Of a stretch of 64,000 nucleotides of DNA, positions 36,909 through 45,510 are shown piece after piece (within the stretch, counting starts at the first letter, position 1; each line of letters opens with the position of its first letter). Source of the DNA: Paenibacillus eucommiae (GTDB lineage Bacteria > Bacillota > Bacilli > Paenibacillales > NBRC-103111). The notes under the pieces are model-generated. The model ran no database searches. It had not been told where the DNA came from and was given only the letters and a program-made list of their open reading frames with translations. The stretch covers positions 310,001 to 374,000 of the forward strand of contig NZ_JAGGLB010000003.1 in the NCBI RefSeq assembly GCF_017874215.1, written 5' to 3'. The translations under genes and the position numbers were made by a program.

Positions 36909-37859
36909 TCAATTATGAACAAGGATTACAATTTTGCCTCGAACCTGTTCAGTTTCGCTGAGCTCATGCGCTTTTGCGATGTCAGATAAAGAAAATACAT
37001 GCTCGATATGAGAAGTTAAAGCTCCGCCATCGCTTAACGCTCCCAGTACTTCCAGATCTGCCGTCTTGGCAGAAGCAGACACAAACCGCCCTTTTCGGCC
37101 TGAAGACCATTTCGAAAAAAAATGCATCGCTATAATAGCTGGTAAGGGGATTGTGGAAACAAAGGTCCCCTTCGGTTTTAAATTGCCGCGGCAGGTGAAA
37201 AATCCGTATTTGCCCGCTGCGTCAAAAATAAGATCATATGGCTGCCCATTTTGTCTGAAATCGTCCTGATCATAGGGAAATACCTCATCGCAGCCAAGCT
37301 GAAGCGCCAGTTCCGAATTTCTTGAATGACAGACCCCGGTAACATGGCAGCCTGCGGCTTTGGCTATTTGCACGGCAAAATGTCCAACGCCTCCCGTAGC
37401 ACCCGTAATTAATACCCTCATGCCGGAGGTCATTTTTCCTTCTCTATAAAGTGCCTGATATGCCGTGAGACCGGCCAAAGGAACCGCAGCTGCTTGTTGA
37501 TCCTTTAAGCTTTTTGGTCTAATCGCAAGCCGGGATGCCTGGCAGCACATGACCTCCCCGTAGGCACCGCCCTTCGTTGCAGCCGACGAAAAGCCATAAA
37601 CGGCATCGCCAGGCTTAAACTGCTTCACCTGTGCTCCGCACTCCATTACCACTCCGGAAAAATCTGCCCCTAAGATGCGGGGGAATCTCCAGCCCGAAAT
37701 AAAAAATATACTACCCGAACGTGTTTTGTAATCAATAGGGTTTACAGAGGAAGCCATGACTCGTATTTTCACTTCATCTGCCAAGGGCGATGGTTCGGGA
37801 ACCGTTTCCAATTGGAAAACATTAGGTTTTCCATATTTTTTGATTACTGCAGCTTTCAT
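36909..37859 (-). CDS. NADPH:quinone oxidoreductase-like MDR protein
   Basis: 316 residues from the ATG at 37859, preferred because GGGGTGAGG is 7-12 nt upstream. GroES-like N-domain (MKAAVIKKYGKPNVFQLE, GADFSGVV) and a Rossmann domain with VLITGATGGVGHFAVQIAKAAG that binds NADP(H). The zinc-ligand pattern of true alcohol dehydrogenases is absent, so this is the zinc-free quinone/enone reductase branch. It stands alone, convergent with the second ger operon. Confidence 0.88.
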   Translation of the reverse strand: MKAAVIKKYGKPNVFQLETVPEPSPLADEVKIRVMASSVNPIDYKTRSGSIFFISGWRFPRILGADFSGVVMECGAQVKQFKPGDAVYGFSSAATKGGAYGEVMCCQASRLAIRPKSLKDQQAAAVPLAGLTAYQALYREGKMTSGMRVLITGATGGVGHFAVQIAKAAGCHVTGVCHSRNSELALQLGCDEVFPYDQDDFRQNGQPYDLIFDAAGKYGFFTCRGNLKPKGTFVSTIPLPAIIAMHFFSKWSSGRKGRFVSASAKTADLEVLGALSDGGALTSHIEHVFSLSDIAKAHELSETEQVRGKIVILVHN

Positions 37860-37988
37860 TGAGAGCCTCACCCCTTCCCTTCTACTTCATCATAACACCT
37901 TATCGTGCACTTCGCTTAGGTACGCACAGTAAAGACGCAAAAAAATAAGCCAGCTAAAAACGGCTTGAAATGGCTTGTTAAACATAAA

Positions 37989-38019
37989 GCAGCCTAGGAG
38001 TGAAAATAGTCTAGGCTGC
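37989..38019 (-). terminator. Hairpin after squalene/phytoene-synthase-like gene
   Basis: 9-bp perfect stem GCAGCCTAG / CTAGGCTGC with a 13-nt loop just past the stop on the minus strand. The T tract is weak (TTTATGTT). Confidence 0.5.
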
Positions 38020-38033
38020 CAATTGGTTTGATA

Positions 38034-38825
38034 TTAATTTATGCTGTTTACAAGCTTCATCACAGTTTCTCTGGTTAGTTTATTACCACCAACAGCGATA
38101 AGGTTAACCGTAGCATGAGCCAGTGAGAGCGGTATTTTGCAGAACTTCAGGGCTGGACCGTCTTTCAACTCTCCAATATAAGCATCCGCCAGCTTTAAAT
38201 TGCGACGTGTATACTGCAGCATTTCCTTGTGGCCCCATCCATCGGGAAAAAAATCCGCGCCGCGTGTTAAATCCTCAGCTCTATTTCGAAGAATATTTAC
38301 GGCTTGCAGACCTCTTCCGAAAGCAATTGCTTTTGCCGTATCGGATTTCGTACCGTCATGCCAGAACCATATTTCTGCAAGCATTTCACCAACCATACCA
38401 GCTACGCTATACGTATAAGCATCCAGATCTTCTTCCGTCTGGATATTCCATTTCATATTCACCCAATCGGCCATTTCCTTGGCCATTTTCCTGATATACT
38501 TGTAAACAGTTTGGGCAATTGAAGGTGGACAAAGAAGCGCCCACTCATGAAGCTGTGTGGTAACGGCGGGTAGGATAGCTTGATACGGAGACAGCAGCTT
38601 TTGTGTTTCCTCGATAATATCCGGGGATTGAAAGGCGTCGTGAATCCCAAGCAGCAGCTCGGCTTTCAATGGATTGGCAAGCTCTTCATGATCCTCGATT
38701 TCATCAATAGCGCGCATGCATAGATAGGCTGACGTTACAGCTTCTCTCACGCCTTGATCTAAGCGGCTAATCGGAATATAGAAAGTTCTGCTCGTTTTTT
38801 GTAGCATCATCATTGCATCATTCAT
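38034..38825 (-). CDS. Squalene/phytoene synthase family protein
   Basis: 263 residues. First Asp-rich motif YLCMRAIDEIEDHEE (about 34-48) and second motif VNILRNRAEDLTRGADFFP (about 173-191), as in head-to-head prenyl synthases that bind prenyl diphosphates through Mg2+. The usual NILRDxxED is NILRNRAED here, so one metal-binding Asp is replaced by Asn. Related Bacillota proteins act in carotenoid or squalene formation, but no other isoprenoid gene is near. The start overlaps MNDAMMM; GAAGGGGTAC lies about 10 nt upstream. Confidence 0.82.
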   Translation of the reverse strand: MNDAMMMLQKTSRTFYIPISRLDQGVREAVTSAYLCMRAIDEIEDHEELANPLKAELLLGIHDAFQSPDIIEETQKLLSPYQAILPAVTTQLHEWALLCPPSIAQTVYKYIRKMAKEMADWVNMKWNIQTEEDLDAYTYSVAGMVGEMLAEIWFWHDGTKSDTAKAIAFGRGLQAVNILRNRAEDLTRGADFFPDGWGHKEMLQYTRRNLKLADAYIGELKDGPALKFCKIPLSLAHATVNLIAVGGNKLTRETVMKLVNSIN

Positions 38826-38943
38826 TCAGGATAAAGTACCCCTTCCATCAAGCAGCTTAGCTCTTATGTTTGTTTATGTAAAATCATAATAGCATATATA
38901 GCCTCAAAAGTAGAGTCTTACTGTATGCTACTTTGTAGAGAAA

Positions 38944-40023
38944 CTATGACAATATAGAATTGGCTTGTTGAATCGTTGCCGCAACGATATCTTTGGCATA
39001 TTGATCGGAAGACAAGAGTCTTGAACCTTGTCCAGCCCATAAAGACATATAGTCCGGATTATTTTGTCTGGCTGCAGCATTGCGAATATCCCGAGTCGCT
39101 GTATTTTGCGTAGGAAATGGCAGTGGTTCGACCCCGCTTGCATCCCACTCATGGATAAAGGTATTAAGCAGTCCTCTTGCCGGACGACCTGAGAACACCT
39201 TCGTAATGACACTGCTTTCCTCCGTACTCTCCAATAATGCCTGCTTATATGAGGGGTGTGCTCCAGATTCAATTGCTGTCAGAAAAATCGTACCCATCTG
39301 TGCCCCCTGCGCTCCAAGAACTAGGGCAGCAACAAGTCCACGGCCGTCCATAATACCTCCCGCAGCAATGACCGGAATTTGCACACGATCAACCACCTGA
39401 GGTACAAGCGCTAAAGTCCCGATGTTTGCACCCATGGGGTGCTTGGAAATGTCGAACGTTCCCCTGTGCCCGCCTGCTTCACTTCCTTGGACTACAATCG
39501 CATCGCAGCCTGCCCGTTCAGCCAAAAGGGCTTCATCTACAGTAGTTACCATTGTAACAACAAGTATACCTGCCTTTTTGGCTTGCTGCATGTGCGGTTC
39601 GGATAAAACGCCAAAAGCTGTGCTAATGACGGGGACTTTTTCCTCCAGTACTATTTTTAATTGTTCCTCAAAAAGATCCGGAGTAATCACAGATTCTTCC
39701 GTTGCTTTTGGTAATCCTAGCGCATCTCGAGACCGGTTTAGCTCTTGCTGGACTTCAATAAGTCTCTCATTATGATCAGACATCCGGATCGCAAATAAAT
39801 TTACAGCAAAAGGAGCATCCGTAAGCTGCCTGATATTCCGGATTGCTTCACGGATCGCATCCGGCTCCAAGTAAGCCGCTCCCAATGTTCCTAATCCGCC
39901 TGCTTCCGACACCGCGGCAACCAATTCAGGTGTTGAAGGCCCACCTGCCATACCTGCTAGGAAAATCGGATAACGGATGCTGAACATTTGACAAAGCTCT
40001 GTTTCCAGTTGAATTTTCATCAT
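38944..40023 (-). CDS. Nitronate monooxygenase family protein
   Basis: About 359 residues, FMN-binding TIM barrel. Motifs include YPIFLAGMAGGPSTPELVAA at the N-terminus, VQGSEAGGHRG for the phosphate/flavin loop, and PVIAAGGIMDGRG with ALGAQGAQMGT-like LVLGAQGAQMGTIFL. It oxidises alkyl nitronates such as propionate 3-nitronate. GAGGTGAGA precedes two adjacent ATGs (40023, 40020); either may be used. Confidence 0.9.
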   Translation of the reverse strand: MMKIQLETELCQMFSIRYPIFLAGMAGGPSTPELVAAVSEAGGLGTLGAAYLEPDAIREAIRNIRQLTDAPFAVNLFAIRMSDHNERLIEVQQELNRSRDALGLPKATEESVITPDLFEEQLKIVLEEKVPVISTAFGVLSEPHMQQAKKAGILVVTMVTTVDEALLAERAGCDAIVVQGSEAGGHRGTFDISKHPMGANIGTLALVPQVVDRVQIPVIAAGGIMDGRGLVAALVLGAQGAQMGTIFLTAIESGAHPSYKQALLESTEESSVITKVFSGRPARGLLNTFIHEWDASGVEPLPFPTQNTATRDIRNAAARQNNPDYMSLWAGQGSRLLSSDQYAKDIVAATIQQANSILS

Positions 40024-40093
40024 TCTCACCTCTATGAAATGATAGTGCTTCATATATTATAGCATATTTGATGCTAATCCCTTATTCGGCGAA

Positions 40094-41374
40094 TCATGTC
40101 CCCATCACAGGCGGTTGCTGTGCTGCTGCTCTGTTTTTAGAAATTCGCAGTGCCATTATGGCCGCGAGAAAACACACGAAGCCTGCCGTGACAAAAGGAA
40201 AGGTATAGGTTCCAAGCCAATCCCTTATGACGCCAGCACCGTATGCGGCGACCGAGGCGCCTATCTGGTGGGCAACAACGATCCAGCCAAAGATCATACC
40301 GGCATTTTCTTTGCCAAATTCTTTCGATGCCAGTTTAACAGTTGGAGGAACCGTGGCAATCCAGTCCAGGCCATAAAAGACAGAAAATACGAGAAGCATA
40401 GTAGGGCCGGCACTAAGGGCAAATGGCAGGAACATCAATGAAAGTCCACGAAGCCCATAATACCAGAACAGCAGCTTACGATTATCAAACCGGTCTGAGA
40501 GCCATCCTGAAAGCGTGGTTCCGACTAGATCGAACAGACCCATTAAAGCGAGAAGTCCAGCAGCCATGACTTCGGGAATACCGAAATCTCCACAGGCAGG
40601 AATGAGATGGGTGCCAATCAAGCCGTTTGTGGAGAAGCCACAAAAGAAGAACGTCCCCGCAAGAAGCCAAAAGGTTGAGCTCTTCATTGCGGAACGAAGT
40701 GTGCGCAGCGGCGTGAGAAATAAATTCCCTTTAAACGCAACCGGTTTAACGACTTCTTCAGTTCCGTAAGGAGCTGCACCAACATCGTAAGGGTGATTAC
40801 GCATCCAGATTAATACAATAACCAGTACGACAACAATAGCTGCGACTGCTGCGTAAATCGAATATCTCCAGCCGATTTCTACCGTAATATTTGCCATTAA
40901 GGGCAAGAAAAGCAGCTGGCCCGTAGCAGCACTTGCTGTAAGTAACCCTACAACGAGTCCCCTGCTTTTCACAAACCACTGATTGCTAACAGTAACGCCA
41001 AGTACGTTCGCCATCATCCCTGTAGCAAGCCCGGAGACAACTCCCCATAATACTTCAAACTGCCATAAAGCCGTCATCATGGGTGTAAGCGATAGGCTGA
41101 TGGCCAATACGGTCAACGAGGCGACCACGACTCTCCGGATGCCAAATTTCTGTAATAATGCGGCGGAAAATGGCCCGACTAATCCGTATAAAAAAATGCC
41201 GATGGAAATGACACTTGAAATGCCGCCGCGGCTCCATCCGAACTCTTTTTCAAATGGAAGCATGAGAATGCTGGGCATGGATCTTATTCCAGCGGAAAGG
41301 AGCAAGGTAAGAAAAGTAATGAGAACGACTACCCACCCGTAATAAATGCCTGACGATTTTACAGTCGCTTTCAT
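40094..41374 (-). CDS. MFS transporter
   Basis: 426 residues from the ATG at 41374 (TGGAGTG upstream). Twelve membrane helices in two halves joined by a central loop near residue 200; begins SSGIYYGWVVVLITFLTLLL, which resembles the monocarboxylate/oxalate-formate antiporter branch (RhmT/YhjX-like). Substrate unknown. A 12-bp sequence shared with the upstream MarR promoter lies 31 bp before the start, so it is probably controlled by that regulator. Confidence 0.88.
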   Translation of the reverse strand: MKATVKSSGIYYGWVVVLITFLTLLLSAGIRSMPSILMLPFEKEFGWSRGGISSVISIGIFLYGLVGPFSAALLQKFGIRRVVVASLTVLAISLSLTPMMTALWQFEVLWGVVSGLATGMMANVLGVTVSNQWFVKSRGLVVGLLTASAATGQLLFLPLMANITVEIGWRYSIYAAVAAIVVVLVIVLIWMRNHPYDVGAAPYGTEEVVKPVAFKGNLFLTPLRTLRSAMKSSTFWLLAGTFFFCGFSTNGLIGTHLIPACGDFGIPEVMAAGLLALMGLFDLVGTTLSGWLSDRFDNRKLLFWYYGLRGLSLMFLPFALSAGPTMLLVFSVFYGLDWIATVPPTVKLASKEFGKENAGMIFGWIVVAHQIGASVAAYGAGVIRDWLGTYTFPFVTAGFVCFLAAIMALRISKNRAAAQQPPVMGT

Positions 41375-41404
41375 AATCTTATCACTCCATCTAATTATTG
41401 TTGT

Positions 41405-41416
41405 TTGTACATACAA
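41405..41416. promoter_or_regulatory. Putative MarR operator at the MFS gene
   Basis: TTGTATGTACAA on the minus strand; the identical 12-mer occurs at 42014-42025 before the marR gene. Confidence 0.65.
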
Positions 41417-41431
41417 GATTGAAGTCTGTAA

Positions 41432-41453
41432 TTAAGTAAAGTAAATTACTTAA
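41432..41453. promoter_or_regulatory. AT-rich palindrome in the MFS promoter region
   Basis: TTAAGTAA-N6-TTACTTAA, perfect 8-bp arms, between the MFS start and the MarR stop. Could be a second regulator site or overlap the promoter. Confidence 0.45.
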
Positions 41454-41560
41454 CTACTTACTTATTTATTTAAGAAACATAAAGTATTACAGGCAAAACT
41501 AATCCATCAATAGCGATAACAAAAGCGATAATAAATACTAAAAATTAGTTCCAGAATTTC

Positions 41561-41989
41561 TTAGTTCTCTCCCAGCTTACCGCTCGCAATTTCTGTATCT
41601 ATGGACAGCTGTGTGGAAGCTTCTATTCCTAGGATGGCCTGATAACGGGCTTGCAAGCTTTTGGATGCACCTCGAATTACATCTTCCAATTCTTTTCCCT
41701 TAGGCGTTGGATACACGAGTACAGTTTTACCATGCACCTGCCGTTCAACGAGTTGCCTGCTCTCCAGTTTGTCGATAAAGCGCGTAAGTGTGGATGCAGT
41801 GACGGACAGCTTTTCGGATAGTTCTTTTTGCGTAATGCCGGGAGTTCCGTTGACGAGGCGGATCAAGTACCCATACATGGGCGTTAATCCTGTCACTGCA
41901 AATTCTTCTTCCGCTATTTTCGTAATAGCACGGCTTAATCGGTTCGCGGTGAAAAATAAACAGTTATGAAGAAAGCTTTCATCGGCCAT
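41561..41989 (-). CDS. MarR-family regulator
   Basis: 142 residues with the MarR winged helix: LTPMYGYLIRLVNGTPGITQKELSEKL, VTASTLTRFIDKLE and the wing GKTVLVYPTPKGKEL. GAGGAG lies just before the ATG. Same strand as and 186 bp upstream of the MFS gene. The shared 12-bp element in both promoter regions suggests it represses itself and the transporter until it binds a small molecule. Confidence 0.9.
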   Translation of the reverse strand: MADESFLHNCLFFTANRLSRAITKIAEEEFAVTGLTPMYGYLIRLVNGTPGITQKELSEKLSVTASTLTRFIDKLESRQLVERQVHGKTVLVYPTPKGKELEDVIRGASKSLQARYQAILGIEASTQLSIDTEIASGKLGEN

Positions 41990-42013
41990 GTGATCTCCTC
42001 AGTTCTCTCTATT

Positions 42014-42025
42014 TTGTATGTACAA
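42014..42025. promoter_or_regulatory. Putative MarR operator at marR
   Basis: TTGTATGTACAA, 25 bp upstream of the marR start; matches 41405-41416 exactly (opposite strand reading). Confidence 0.65.
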
Positions 42026-42181
42026 CAAATATTAAATGACATCTATTCCTCTGTCAATAAAAAAATCATGGATATATTTCCTGCATCGTAGGTAAAAAAT
42101 AATTATAATTCTTTTTTAGGATGTAAGCGGGCCTACTCTTGTGTTAAGATTGAAGCACTTTAGGGAACGGAGGCGTTAAGT

Positions 42182-42220
42182 GTGATAGATTTCATCCGGG
42201 TTAGATTTTTGCGCGGCTAA
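42182..42220 (+). CDS. hflX leader peptide (12 residues, Arg-x-Arg)
   Basis: GTG-initiated peptide MIDFIRVRFLRG with CGGAGG 8 nt upstream, an ideal ribosome binding site. The IRVRFLR segment contains the Arg-x-Arg pattern seen in macrolide-arrest leader peptides such as ErmDL. It is followed at once by a hairpin (42239-42256), and 247 nt later by a terminator before hflX. Likely a sensor of ribosome-targeting antibiotics; inferred, not tested. Confidence 0.7.
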   Translation: MIDFIRVRFLRG

Positions 42221-42238
42221 TTGAATAGCGGCAAAAGA

Positions 42239-42256
42239 CTCTGTCTGTGTACAGAG
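42239..42256 (+). promoter_or_regulatory. Leader hairpin after the uORF
   Basis: CTCTGT / ACAGAG stem with a 6-nt loop, 18 nt after the leader stop. The segment TGTCTGTGT (42242-42250) is also nearly complementary to the 5' arm of the terminator (ACCACAGGCA), so it could act in an antiterminator. Confidence 0.5.
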
Positions 42257-42466
42257 GACTCAGGATAGGTCTGTCCAAAATAATTCATATAGGTGATACG
42301 ACACTTGGCTCGTAAGGAAGAAAAGCAGAGGATGAACGGCTACGGCTTTATTCGCTTTATTTTCCCGATCCATTTTGTGTTTTCTGCTTTCCTGTATGAA
42401 TGGCCATCTCCTGCAAGTAGGGGCTTATTTATCTTAAGCTCTTTGCTGATGTCCTCTTCTACTGAA

Positions 42467-42512
42467 ACCACAGGCAGTCTGCCTGTGGTATTTTATTTTT
42501 ATTTTTATTTTA
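42467..42512 (+). terminator. Intrinsic terminator in the hflX leader (attenuator)
   Basis: Perfect 10-bp stem ACCACAGGCA / TGCCTGTGGT with a 3-nt loop, followed by a long T-rich tract (TATTTTATTTTTATTTTTATTTT pattern). It ends 22 bp before the hflX ATG, with no gene upstream to terminate, so it must regulate hflX. Confidence 0.9.
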
Positions 42513-42533
42513 AACTTGAAGGGATGATGAAAA

Positions 42534-43799
42534 ATGAAAGAACAGAAAGAAAAAGCGATACTCGTTGGGATTAATCTTCTGAACCGTCCTGACTTTGCAT
42601 ATTCCATGGAGGAACTTAACAATCTCGCTGCCGCGTGTCAAATCGAGGTAGTTGGCGAACTCAGCCAGAAGGCGGCTCGTGTAGTGGCTTCCCATTACAT
42701 CGGAACTGGAAAGATTCAAGAATTATCGGCGCTGATTGAGCAGCAGGAGGCTTCTGTCGTTATTTGCAACGATGAGCTCTCCCCTTCCCAGCTCCGAAAC
42801 CTGGAAGCTTCATTAGAGTGTAAAGTGATAGACAGGACTATCTTGATTCTCGATATTTTCGCGGAGCGGGCTAAGACCCGGGAAGCCCAACTTCAAGTTG
42901 AGGTTGCTCAGCTGCAGTATATGCTCCCCCGGCTCGTAGGTTTGCGGGAATCCTTGGGACGCCAAGGCGGTGGAGCCGGATTCAAAAATAGAGGATCGGG
43001 TGAAACGAAGCTTGAACTCGACCGGCGGAAAATTGAAGAACGGATTACAGCCTTGCAAACTGAGCTTGAGAAGCTCGTTGCCCGCCGCCAAACCCAGCGA
43101 AAGCAGCGTTACAAAAATGAAGTGCCCGTAGTTTGTCTAGTCGGTTATACGAACTCGGGCAAATCGAGCTTGATGAATGCCATGATCGAAACGCATAACC
43201 CTCGAGCACACAAGCAGGTACTTGCGCAGGATATGCTGTTCGCCACACTGGAAACATCTGTCCGCAGCATTAACCTGAGCGATCGGAAATCATTCCTGTT
43301 AACCGATACGGTAGGATTCGTAAGTCAGCTCCCCCACCATCTGGTTAAGGCGTTTCGTTCTACACTCGAAGAAGTCGCAGAAGCAGACTTGTTGATTCAC
43401 GTTGTCGATATTTCCAATTCAGAATACGAGCAGCAGATTGCTGTGACGAATCAAACATTGAAGGAGCTAGGAGCGGAACAGATCCGGACGATCTTTACCT
43501 ATAACAAAGCAGATTTGATTGATCATGAATATCCACTAATTGAGGAAGATATCATTTATCTCTCCGCCAAGCAACAAATTGGAATTCATGAGCTTACTCA
43601 GTTGATTCGTGAACGCATATTCCAGAGCTATATGCAATGCGAGATCGTAATTCCTTACGACCAAAGCCGGATTGTTGCTTATTTTAATGAACATGCTCAT
43701 GTTCAATCGACGAGCTATGAACCTGATGGAACACGACTCACATTAGAATGTAGAGCATCCGATTTCGAACAATATCGAGATCATTTCATTCAGCTCTAA
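42534..43799 (+). CDS. hflX: GTPase HflX (ribosome-splitting factor)
   Basis: 421 residues. HflX N-domain (about 1-180, Gly-rich GRQGGGAGFKNRGSGETKLE) and a GTPase domain with G1 GYTNSGKSS (204-212), G3 DTVGF and G4 NKAD. HflX binds and splits 70S ribosomes stalled by heat or antibiotics; the HflXr branch in Listeria and Bacillota gives macrolide/lincosamide resistance and is induced by leader attenuation. The 350-nt leader here, with an Arg-x-Arg uORF and a terminator, fits that model. GAAGGGATGATG precedes the ATG. It ends 14 bp inside the convergent EamA remnant. Confidence 0.93.
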   Translation: MKEQKEKAILVGINLLNRPDFAYSMEELNNLAAACQIEVVGELSQKAARVVASHYIGTGKIQELSALIEQQEASVVICNDELSPSQLRNLEASLECKVIDRTILILDIFAERAKTREAQLQVEVAQLQYMLPRLVGLRESLGRQGGGAGFKNRGSGETKLELDRRKIEERITALQTELEKLVARRQTQRKQRYKNEVPVVCLVGYTNSGKSSLMNAMIETHNPRAHKQVLAQDMLFATLETSVRSINLSDRKSFLLTDTVGFVSQLPHHLVKAFRSTLEEVAEADLLIHVVDISNSEYEQQIAVTNQTLKELGAEQIRTIFTYNKADLIDHEYPLIEEDIIYLSAKQQIGIHELTQLIRERIFQSYMQCEIVIPYDQSRIVAYFNEHAHVQSTSYEPDGTRLTLECRASDFEQYRDHFIQL

Positions 43800-44402
43800 G
43801 GCCACCAGCCCCCAAAGAAGCAAAAATGATAAGAAGGGATACGATATCAGTCATGGATAATTGTTCACTCAAAAATAGGGTTCCTAGAAGTACACCAAAT
43901 AAAGGAACTAAATAGTTATTCAGCGATGCGAATACAGCTCCTGCCTTCTGAATAAGAATGCTGTACAGCAAATAGACTATACCTGCGTGAAAGACCCCCA
44001 GAATGACGACTGCAAGCAGCTGCTTCATGCTCAAGTTTACGGCACCTGGATCTTCAAATAGGAAGGCTAGCGGAATCAACAATAAGGTAGCAATACCAAG
44101 AACGTTTCGCATAGCAAGAATGGAAGATACGTTTGGCAGCCGTTTTATGAGTATAAGCGACCCTGCAAAGCTGGCAGCGGCACCCAGAAGAGCCAAGGCT
44201 CCTAGAGTGCTGCTGCTGCCAGCAGTTAATGAGAGATCAGGTCCTATAAGTATAACTATTCCTATAAGTCCTCCAGTAACGCTAACCCACTTCATGATGC
44301 TTATTTTTTCCTTCGGTATTAGCAGTGCTGCCAATAATTGCCTCCAACAAAGCAATAAATCAGGCCAATCACAATTAATAACACATAATTTGTCCATTTC
44401 AT
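43786..44402 (-). pseudogene. EamA/DMT transporter, internally deleted and frameshifted
   Basis: The C-terminal half of a DMT permease is intact (from LLAALLIPKEKISIMKWVSV to the end; five helices). Upstream, in another frame, lies a plausible original N-terminus: MKWTNYVLLIVIGLIYCF from the ATG at 44402, the usual first EamA helix. Joining the two leaves about 205 codons where the family has about 300, so roughly 90-100 codons are missing and the frame is shifted. In the frame that reaches the C-terminal half, the preceding residues are not membrane-like. Confidence 0.75.
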
Positions 44403-44482
44403 GGAGCATCCACTCCCTCATATCGCTCATATAGCCAGATTCCGATTGTTCAGCCAGATCGCTGAAAATCATCCCGTATTGC

Positions 44483-45400
44483 TTACAGCTGTGGAGATTT
44501 ACTTTTTTGTACAAAAATATTCATACCGACGACGCCACCGACAATCATGAAAGTACCGATGATGTGATAGTAACGGAGTTGCTCATTCAGAAAGGCCACA
44601 CCAGCTGCCATGGTGATGAGAGTCGCCAAGTTGCTAAAGACGCTCATTTGTGAAGCTTTCATGATGGATAGAGCATAATTAGATAAAAAAGAAGTTCCAA
44701 GGGAAGATAGTATTCCTAAATATAAAATGGAAAGTAAGAAATTAGTATCTGAAAAGGCTTGGAAATAATCATGTAAGGTGTTTGCGGCCTGATGTTGAAC
44801 AATCGCTGCGGAATTGAAGGCAATAAAGCCAATAAGCAGCATGACGTAGGTTAAAACATAAAGTGAGTATTGCTTCGTTAGCTTCTTTGCCAGGACATTA
44901 TAACCGGCCGCAGATAACGCTGACAGAACAATAAGCAGAGAACCTTTAAAACTGGAAGCAGTAAAGCTGAAGCCTTTCATGGTAAAAATAAAAATGACCC
45001 CTGCTACAGATAATAAAATAGCTGCTTTTTGATAGGTTGTTGAAGACTCACCTAATACATAGGCAGCTAGTACCAAAGTGAGCACTGGAATAATAGCTTG
45101 AATAATTCCTGCTTCAGAGGAAGAAGTGTACACAAGCCCAAAGGCTTGAAAAGCAAAAAAGCTTGTTGGATACAAGATTGCCAAAGGCAAAACAATGAAC
45201 AGATCCTTCCATCGTATGGAGAATGCGACCTTTTTCATTAAGATTGGAATAGAAGCCGCGATTAGTGATATTGTGAATCTGTGTGCCAGTGTGTCGAGTG
45301 GGCTTGCAGCCGTAAGTGCTACTTTTAAGAACATAAATGAGAACCCGATGATGACAGCGTAAAGCAGTGCTGCGATATAGGCTTTGTTGGTTTCGGTCAT
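44483..45400 (-). CDS. EamA-family (DMT) exporter
   Basis: 305 residues, ten membrane helices, two EamA repeats (ALLYAVIIGFSFMFLKVALTAASPLD at the start, YLGILSSLGTSFLSNYALS in the second half). GGGAGG lies before the ATG. Transcribed divergently from a MocR regulator, whose operators sit between; such pairs often handle amino acids or related metabolites. Confidence 0.9.
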   Translation of the reverse strand: MTETNKAYIAALLYAVIIGFSFMFLKVALTAASPLDTLAHRFTISLIAASIPILMKKVAFSIRWKDLFIVLPLAILYPTSFFAFQAFGLVYTSSSEAGIIQAIIPVLTLVLAAYVLGESSTTYQKAAILLSVAGVIFIFTMKGFSFTASSFKGSLLIVLSALSAAGYNVLAKKLTKQYSLYVLTYVMLLIGFIAFNSAAIVQHQAANTLHDYFQAFSDTNFLLSILYLGILSSLGTSFLSNYALSIMKASQMSVFSNLATLITMAAGVAFLNEQLRYYHIIGTFMIVGGVVGMNIFVQKSKSPQL

Positions 45401-45426
45401 TGGACAGCCTCCCTTGTTGTGAACTC

Positions 45427-45495
45427 CTTGTACACGTATCGTAATGGATGGCGCAATTTGTTACAATGATAATAAACTGCATCTGTACCGGTACA
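45427..45495. promoter_or_regulatory. Putative MocR operator pair
   Basis: CTTGTACACG (45427-45436) just downstream of the EamA -10, and the perfect palindrome TGTACCGGTACA (45484-45495) followed by AG, giving GGTACAAG. The two sites are inverted relative to one another about 60 bp apart and bracket the shared promoter region. Confidence 0.55.
45438..45466 (-). promoter_or_regulatory. Sigma-A promoter of the EamA gene
   Basis: On the minus strand: TTGTAA (45466-45461), 17-bp spacer, TACGAT (45443-45438), about 37 bp upstream of the start. Confidence 0.65.
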
Positions 45496-45510
45496 AGAGG
45501 GGTGAAAACG

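Noticed and set aside
42293..42331. Upstream extension of the second leader frame
   Set aside because: Start lacks a ribosome binding site; if this frame is used at all, the ATG at 42332 is better.
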